Below are positions 6,837 through 11,028 of a DNA stretch of 11,028 bases, one piece after another (position 1 is the stretch's first letter; each line of letters opens with the position of its first letter). The notes below the pieces were generated by a model. It was not told the origin of the DNA, did no database searches, and was given only the letters and a program-made list of their open reading frames with translations. Made by a program: the position numbers and the translations under genes. Source of the DNA: Gammaproteobacteria bacterium (GTDB lineage Bacteria; Pseudomonadota; Gammaproteobacteria; Pseudomonadales; Pseudohongiellaceae); NCBI GenBank assembly GCA_947377625.1, contig CANCGR010000044.1, forward strand, positions 1 to 11,028, given 5' to 3'.

Positions 6837-7265
6837 ATGAAATTCAAGCGCAACATCAAGAAGCCGGATGTCATCATCGATCTCACCTCGATGATCGACA
6901 TCGTGTTCATCCTGCTGCTGTTCTACATGCTGGGCGCCACCTTCACGCGCCCCAATAGCCTTAAAATTACGCTACCAGAAGCCAATGGCCTGACCATTGA
7001 TCAGCGCGACTTGCGCGTGGAAGTGCTGATCACCCGCAATGGCAACTACACCGTCAACGGTCATGAACTGGCCGACAACAAAGTGGAAACCCTTATGCAG
7101 TCGATTACTGATCTGGCTGCTGGTGACAACAACGTGCCGGTCACCATTACTGCTGATGCTGATACCACGCATCAGTCGGTAGTCACCGCGATGGATGCCG
7201 TGGCGCGCCTGGGTTTCAGCAAGCTCAATATTGCGACGCGTCAGGCCGGAGCGGCTGGCAAATGA
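6837..7265 (+). CDS. exbD: ExbD/TolR-family energy-transducing subunit
   Basis: The product has 142 residues from the ATG at 6837. The open frame extends upstream into exbB, but the start MKFKRN matches family starts and gives the normal length. A short basic cytoplasmic tail is followed by one membrane helix (about 18-35, SMIDIVFILLLFYML). D21 corresponds to the essential membrane aspartate (D25 in E. coli ExbD) that carries protons with ExbB. The rest (about 40-142) is the periplasmic ExbD fold. It lies 19 bases after exbB and its TGA overlaps the msbA start by 4 bases, so translation of the two is probably coupled. The ribosome-binding site is weak; TTGAGGC is too far upstream. Confidence 0.92.
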   Translation: MKFKRNIKKPDVIIDLTSMIDIVFILLLFYMLGATFTRPNSLKITLPEANGLTIDQRDLRVEVLITRNGNYTVNGHELADNKVETLMQSITDLAAGDNNVPVTITADADTTHQSVVTAMDAVARLGFSKLNIATRQAGAAGK

Positions 7266-9034
7266 GCGAAGCTGCTGGCCACACGCATTCCAACTTCACA
7301 CTTTATCGACGCTTGCTGCGTTATATCGGGCCGGAGCGGCCGGCGTTTCTGCTGGCGATTTTTGGCTTCGTGCTGTTCAGCGTTGCCAATGTCTGGTTTT
7401 CTGATCTGGTTGGCCAGATCATCAAAAGCGTTCAGGACGGCGCCAATCTGGAGGCGCACGAGCGTCTTCGCATCCCGTTGACCTTGCTGCTGATTGTAGT
7501 GGTGCGTGGCGTGGGAGGTTTGATTGGCACTTACTGCATGGCGTTGTTGGCCTTTCGCATCATTCATCGCCTGCGCACGCAAATACTGCAGCGGTTCCTG
7601 CAACTGCCAATTAATTTCTATGACCGCAACAATAGCGGCCACCTGATTTCGACAGTGACTTTCAACGTGACACAGATCAGTGCTGCAGTCAGCGATGCGT
7701 TGGCGGTGCTGTTGCGCGAAGGCCTCACCATCGTCGGGCTGGTGCTGTATTTGTTGTATCTGAACTGGCAGTTGACGCTGGCGTTTGTGGCAGTGACTCC
7801 GCTCATCAGCCTGGTAGTGGTGTATGCCTCTACCCGTTTTCGCAAACACAGCAAACGTATCCAGACTTCGATGGGGGATGTCACCCAGATACTTAATGAA
7901 ACGCTCAAGGGGCTGAAGGTAATACGTACCTTTGGTGCCGATGCGCAAGTTGGCAATCGTTTTGTTGAAGTCAGTCAGCGCAACACCCGCCAGAACCTCA
8001 AGCTGTCACTGATTGCCGCCATCAGCGCACCGATCGTGCAAACGCTGGTGGGTGCAGCGCTGGCATTTCTGATGTGGTTTGCCTTGTCGCCTACTGCGTT
8101 AAACGCCATGTCACCCGATGATATTGTGAGCTTCATTACCGCCGCCGGCATGTTGTTGAAGCCGGTGCGTCAGACCTCGAAAATGAATGCCGATATCCAG
8201 AAGGGGTTGGCTGCAGCGTCGTCCATATTCGCGCTGATTGATGAACCGCCTGAACAAGACCAGGGCACACTGACGGTGCCGCGTGTGCAAGGCAAAGTGG
8301 AATTCCGTGATGTCAGCTTTGCCTACCAGAGCAGTGCTGAGCCGGTGCTGCAACATATCAACCTTGTTTGTGAGCCGGGTCAGACTGTTGCCATCGTCGG
8401 CCATTCCGGCAGTGGCAAATCCACGCTGGTGAGTTTGCTACCACGGTTTTATGAACTGGGCAGTGGCGACATCCTGCTCGATGGCCAACCGCTGCGTGAT
8501 TTCAAACTCGCCAACCTGCGCCAGCAGATTGCACTGGTCAGCCAGCAAGTGGTGCTGTTCAACGGCAGCATCCGCGACAACGTTGCCTACGGCGAACTGG
8601 CCGGCACCAGCGAAGTCGCCCTGATCGAAGCGCTTGAACACGCGCATGCGATGGAATTTATTCGTGAGTTGCCGGAAGGGCTCGACACTATCGTCGGCGA
8701 TGACGGACTGCTGTTGTCAGGCGGCCAGCGCCAGCGTTTGTCGATCGCCCGCGCATTGCTGAAAAACGCACCGATCCTGATTCTCGACGAAGCCACCTCT
8801 GCGCTCGACAGCGCCTCCGAACGTCATATTCAGGATGCCTTGCAGTTCCTGATGCAAGGCCGCACAACGCTGGTGATTGCCCATCGCCTGTCGACCATCG
8901 AATCTGCTGATCGCATCGTAGTAATGGACAAAGGCTGGATCGTCGAAAGCGGCACTCATCAGACTTTGCTAGCGCAAAATGGCACTTATGCTTCACTGCA
9001 TCGTATGCAGTTTGCCGAGGTTGTCAGTGAATGA
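7262..9034 (+). CDS. msbA: Lipid A export ABC transporter MsbA (permease and ATPase fused)
   Basis: The product has 590 residues, the normal half-transporter length. MsbA works as a homodimer, flipping core-lipid A from the inner to the outer leaflet of the inner membrane. The N-terminal six-helix exporter domain (about 20-320) contains the coupling motif LPINFYDRNNSGHLISTV and ETLKGLKVIRTFGA. The nucleotide-binding domain (about 345-590) has Walker A GHSGSGKST (380-388), Q-loop Q428, signature LSGGQ (485-489), Walker B ILILDE (505-510) and the switch histidine H541. All catalytic residues are intact. It overlaps exbD by ATGA. The lpxK gene directly follows, a pairing common in gammaproteobacteria and the main reason to call MsbA rather than another lipid or drug exporter. 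Confidence 0.94.
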   Translation: MSEAAGHTHSNFTLYRRLLRYIGPERPAFLLAIFGFVLFSVANVWFSDLVGQIIKSVQDGANLEAHERLRIPLTLLLIVVVRGVGGLIGTYCMALLAFRIIHRLRTQILQRFLQLPINFYDRNNSGHLISTVTFNVTQISAAVSDALAVLLREGLTIVGLVLYLLYLNWQLTLAFVAVTPLISLVVVYASTRFRKHSKRIQTSMGDVTQILNETLKGLKVIRTFGADAQVGNRFVEVSQRNTRQNLKLSLIAAISAPIVQTLVGAALAFLMWFALSPTALNAMSPDDIVSFITAAGMLLKPVRQTSKMNADIQKGLAAASSIFALIDEPPEQDQGTLTVPRVQGKVEFRDVSFAYQSSAEPVLQHINLVCEPGQTVAIVGHSGSGKSTLVSLLPRFYELGSGDILLDGQPLRDFKLANLRQQIALVSQQVVLFNGSIRDNVAYGELAGTSEVALIEALEHAHAMEFIRELPEGLDTIVGDDGLLLSGGQRQRLSIARALLKNAPILILDEATSALDSASERHIQDALQFLMQGRTTLVIAHRLSTIESADRIVVMDKGWIVESGTHQTLLAQNGTYASLHRMQFAEVVSE

Positions 9035-9057
9035 TCAACGCAGCGTAGGCCATCGCC

Positions 9058-10056
9058 ATGTCGCGCTGGCTCAGTGAAGCCTGGTACAACGGATCAAAGC
9101 TGGTCAGGTTGCTGCTGCCGTTAAGCTGGCTGTTTGGTTTACTGGCAGAGCGCCGTCGCCAACAGTTGTTACGCAATCCCTGGCAGGCAAGCGTACCTGT
9201 CATCGTAGTTGGCAATATCACCGCTGGCGGCACCGGTAAAACTCCGGTCTGTCTGGCACTCGCCAAATATTTCACCGCTCAAGGCAAGCGCGTGGCATTC
9301 GTCAGCCGTGGTTACGGCGGTAATGCCAGCCAATATCCTCTGTTGGTGAACGCAGGATCCAATCCAGCGGAGGCAGGCGATGAAGCGGTCCTGCTCGCAC
9401 GCCAAAGCGGCTGTGCGGTAGTGGTCGATCCCAACCGCGTGCGTGCCGTGCAATTTGCCCAGCAACAACTGCAAGCCCAACTCATCATCAGCGACGACGG
9501 CCTGCAACACTATGCACTTGCCCGCACCATCGAAATCGCCGTAATCGACGGCGCGCGCGGCCTTGGCAACGGTCTGCTGCTGCCCGCTGGCCCACTGCGC
9601 GAACCCGCCGAGCGTCTACAGACTGTGGATTACATAGTCATCAACGGCGCTTTGCAGCAGCCGGTGACTCTGCCTGCCGGCAAACAGATCAACATGCAAT
9701 TACAGGCTGGCTCGCTGATAAACCTGCAAAGCGGCGAACGCCTCAGCCCCCAACAATGGCTACAACGCCACGCCCCGCAAAGCCCGGTACACGCAGTAGC
9801 CGGAATCGGCAATCCCAACCGTTTTTTCACAAGCCTCCAACAACTCGGCTTTGTTATCATGCCGCACGCGTTTACCGATCATCATGCGTACAAGGCAGGC
9901 GATTTGGCCTTTGCTGATTCAGCGCCAGTAGTAATGACCACCAAGGATGCCGTGAAGTGCCAAAGTTTTGTCAAAGGGAATTGGTGGGCACTGGAAGTGG
10001 AAGCAGTCTTACCTGCGGATTTTCTGGTTGGCATTGGGCAAAAGGCCCTGCGTTGA
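9058..10056 (+). CDS. lpxK: Tetraacyldisaccharide 4'-kinase LpxK
   Basis: The product has 332 residues, the normal length. LpxK phosphorylates the 4' position of the tetraacyldisaccharide-1-phosphate precursor to make lipid IVA, at the inner face of the inner membrane. The N-terminal segment (RLLLPLSWLFGLLAERRR, about 17-34) is the membrane-anchoring helix. Walker A is GNITAGGTGKTP (52-63). Further family motifs are SRGYGG (83-88), GDEAVLLA, DDGLQH (146-151, with the catalytic Asp pair) and LPAGPLRE (175-182). The ATG at 9058 gives the expected start (WLSEAWYNGS) and lies 23 bases after msbA. The ribosome-binding site is weak. No damage seen. Confidence 0.95.
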   Translation: MSRWLSEAWYNGSKLVRLLLPLSWLFGLLAERRRQQLLRNPWQASVPVIVVGNITAGGTGKTPVCLALAKYFTAQGKRVAFVSRGYGGNASQYPLLVNAGSNPAEAGDEAVLLARQSGCAVVVDPNRVRAVQFAQQQLQAQLIISDDGLQHYALARTIEIAVIDGARGLGNGLLLPAGPLREPAERLQTVDYIVINGALQQPVTLPAGKQINMQLQAGSLINLQSGERLSPQQWLQRHAPQSPVHAVAGIGNPNRFFTSLQQLGFVIMPHAFTDHHAYKAGDLAFADSAPVVMTTKDAVKCQSFVKGNWWALEVEAVLPADFLVGIGQKALR

Positions 10057-10093
10057 GCCAAGGGCGCAATACTGATAACAGAGAGCAACAAAC

Positions 10094-10291
10094 ATGTTAG
10101 ACAAAAAGCTACTCGCCATACTGGCCTGCCCAATCTGCAAGGGCAACCTGTACTACGACCAAGCCGCACAAGAACTGCTGTGCTACGCCGACAGCCTCGC
10201 GTTCCCGATCCGCGACGGCATTCCGGTAATGCTCGACAACGAAGCTCGTCAGCTAAGCCAGGAAGAAAAGGACCAGCGCAAATACCCATGA
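10094..10291 (+). CDS. ycaR: Trm112/YcaR-family small zinc-ribbon-like protein
   Basis: The product has 65 residues, starting MLDKKLLAILACPICKGNL and continuing LAFPIRDGIPVMLDNEAR, both hallmarks of the YcaR/Trm112 family. The first half has the CPIC pair (C12, C15), but the second Cys pair of eukaryotic Trm112 is reduced to a single Cys (the LLCYAD cysteine), so zinc binding may be partial or absent. Eukaryotic and archaeal Trm112 activates several methyltransferases. The role of the bacterial form is not settled. It lies between lpxK and kdsB as in many gammaproteobacteria, 37 bases after lpxK and overlapping kdsB by ATGA. AGAGAG is a weak ribosome-binding site. Confidence 0.93.
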   Translation: MLDKKLLAILACPICKGNLYYDQAAQELLCYADSLAFPIRDGIPVMLDNEARQLSQEEKDQRKYP

Positions 10292-11028
10292 GTGCCACGC
10301 CCAACTTTATCGCCGTCATCCCGGCCCGTTACCAGTCCAGCCGCCTGCCCGGCAAGATGCTGCTGGACATCGCCGGCCAGCCGATGATTTTGCATGTGGT
10401 AAAACGCGTGCAGCAAAGCCTGGCCAGCGCCGTGCATGTGGCCACTGATGATGACCGCATTCGCGAAGTGTGCGAACACGCTGGCGTCAATGTCTGCATG
10501 ACCAATCCTGCTCATCAGTCAGGCACTGATCGCATCGCCGAAGTCGCGCAACAATTGGGTCTCGCCACCGACACTATCATCGTCAACGTGCAGGGTGATG
10601 AGCCACTGATTCCACCAGCCGTGATCAATCAAGTCGCCGTCAACATGGCGGCCAGACCACAGACCGGCATCTGCACGCTGTATTCCGACATTCACGATGA
10701 AGCCGAATTCCGTAACCCCAATGCCGTAAAGCTGGTCACTGATGCGCAAGGTAACGTGTTGTATTTCTCGCGCGCGCAAATTCCCTGGCCGCGCGATGGT
10801 CACGAGGCCGGCACGCTGTGGGGCAAACGTCATATTGGGCTGTACGCCTATCGCGTGCGCGTGTTGCAGGATTTTGTGCGCTGGCCGCCGAGTCCGCTCG
10901 AGCAGCTGGAAAAACTCGAACAACTGCGTGCGATGACGCAAGGCGTCAGCATTCACGCCGAACGTTGCTGCGCCGCCATCCCGCCCGGCGTCGATACTGC
11001 CGAAGATCTCGCGTTGGTGCGCCAACTG
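10288..11028 (+). CDS. kdsB: CMP-Kdo synthetase KdsB (3-deoxy-manno-octulosonate cytidylyltransferase), open at right edge
   Basis: The frame runs for 247 codons from the ATG at 10288 to the window end with no stop. The family is about 245-260 residues, so probably only a few residues are missing. KdsB transfers CMP from CTP to Kdo, the step that activates Kdo for addition to lipid A. The N-terminal nucleotide-binding motif is IPARYQSSRLPGKML (11-25). NVQGDEPL (with D104) supplies a Mg-binding aspartate. HIGLYAYR and the SPLEQLEKLEQLR segment are the family's signature in the second half. PPGVDTAEDLALV near the end supplies the second metal aspartate (D236). The start overlaps the stop of the Trm112-like gene by 4 bases, suggesting coupled translation. 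Confidence 0.95.
   Translation, partial: MSATPNFIAVIPARYQSSRLPGKMLLDIAGQPMILHVVKRVQQSLASAVHVATDDDRIREVCEHAGVNVCMTNPAHQSGTDRIAEVAQQLGLATDTIIVNVQGDEPLIPPAVINQVAVNMAARPQTGICTLYSDIHDEAEFRNPNAVKLVTDAQGNVLYFSRAQIPWPRDGHEAGTLWGKRHIGLYAYRVRVLQDFVRWPPSPLEQLEKLEQLRAMTQGVSIHAERCCAAIPPGVDTAEDLALVRQL

Noticed and set aside
7241..7948. 235-codon minus-strand open frame opposite msbA
   Set aside because: His/Gln-rich shadow of the msbA coding sequence on the other strand; no motif and no start signal.

Overview
The window looks like chromosomal DNA of a Gram-negative gammaproteobacterium of moderate GC content. It carries lipid A/Kdo genes (msbA, lpxK, kdsB) in the order comEC-exbB-exbD-msbA-lpxK-(Trm112-like)-kdsB, an arrangement I associate with gammaproteobacteria including Xanthomonas/Pseudomonas relatives. 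I cannot name a genus. No tRNA, rRNA, CRISPR array, insertion sequence or phage gene is visible.

Left part (1-3597, all on the minus strand, read right to left). A BlaI-type repressor gene (3214-3597) is followed after 2 bases by a BlaR1/MecR1-type M56 membrane metalloprotease gene (1118-3211). A candidate terminator comes next, then a small secreted protein of unknown function (511-1026). The beginning of an acyltransferase-3 membrane protein (449 to 1) runs off the left edge. The BlaR1 homologue has no penicillin-binding sensor sequence that I recognise. It has a long low-complexity linker and a four-cysteine periplasmic region instead, so its signal is probably not a beta-lactam.

Middle (3598-3782). 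This 185-base divergent promoter region holds two palindromes with the TACA-N2-TGTA core of BlaI/MecI operators. They are centred 24 bases apart and overlap a plausible blaI promoter. The right-hand one touches the presumed promoter region of comEC.

Right part (3783-11028, all on the plus strand). comEC encodes the DNA-uptake channel. A short gap follows, then a tightly packed cluster: exbB (GTG start), exbD, msbA (4-base overlap with exbD), lpxK, a 65-residue Trm112/YcaR-like zinc-ribbon protein, and kdsB (4-base overlap). kdsB is open at the right edge but almost complete. MsbA flips lipid A-core across the inner membrane, LpxK adds the 4'-phosphate to lipid A, and KdsB activates Kdo as CMP-Kdo. 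ExbB/ExbD would supply a proton-driven energising complex in the same membrane.

The most distinctive part is the BlaI/BlaR1-like sensor pair with its unusual sensor region and its operators shared with comEC. The rest is conserved housekeeping sequence.
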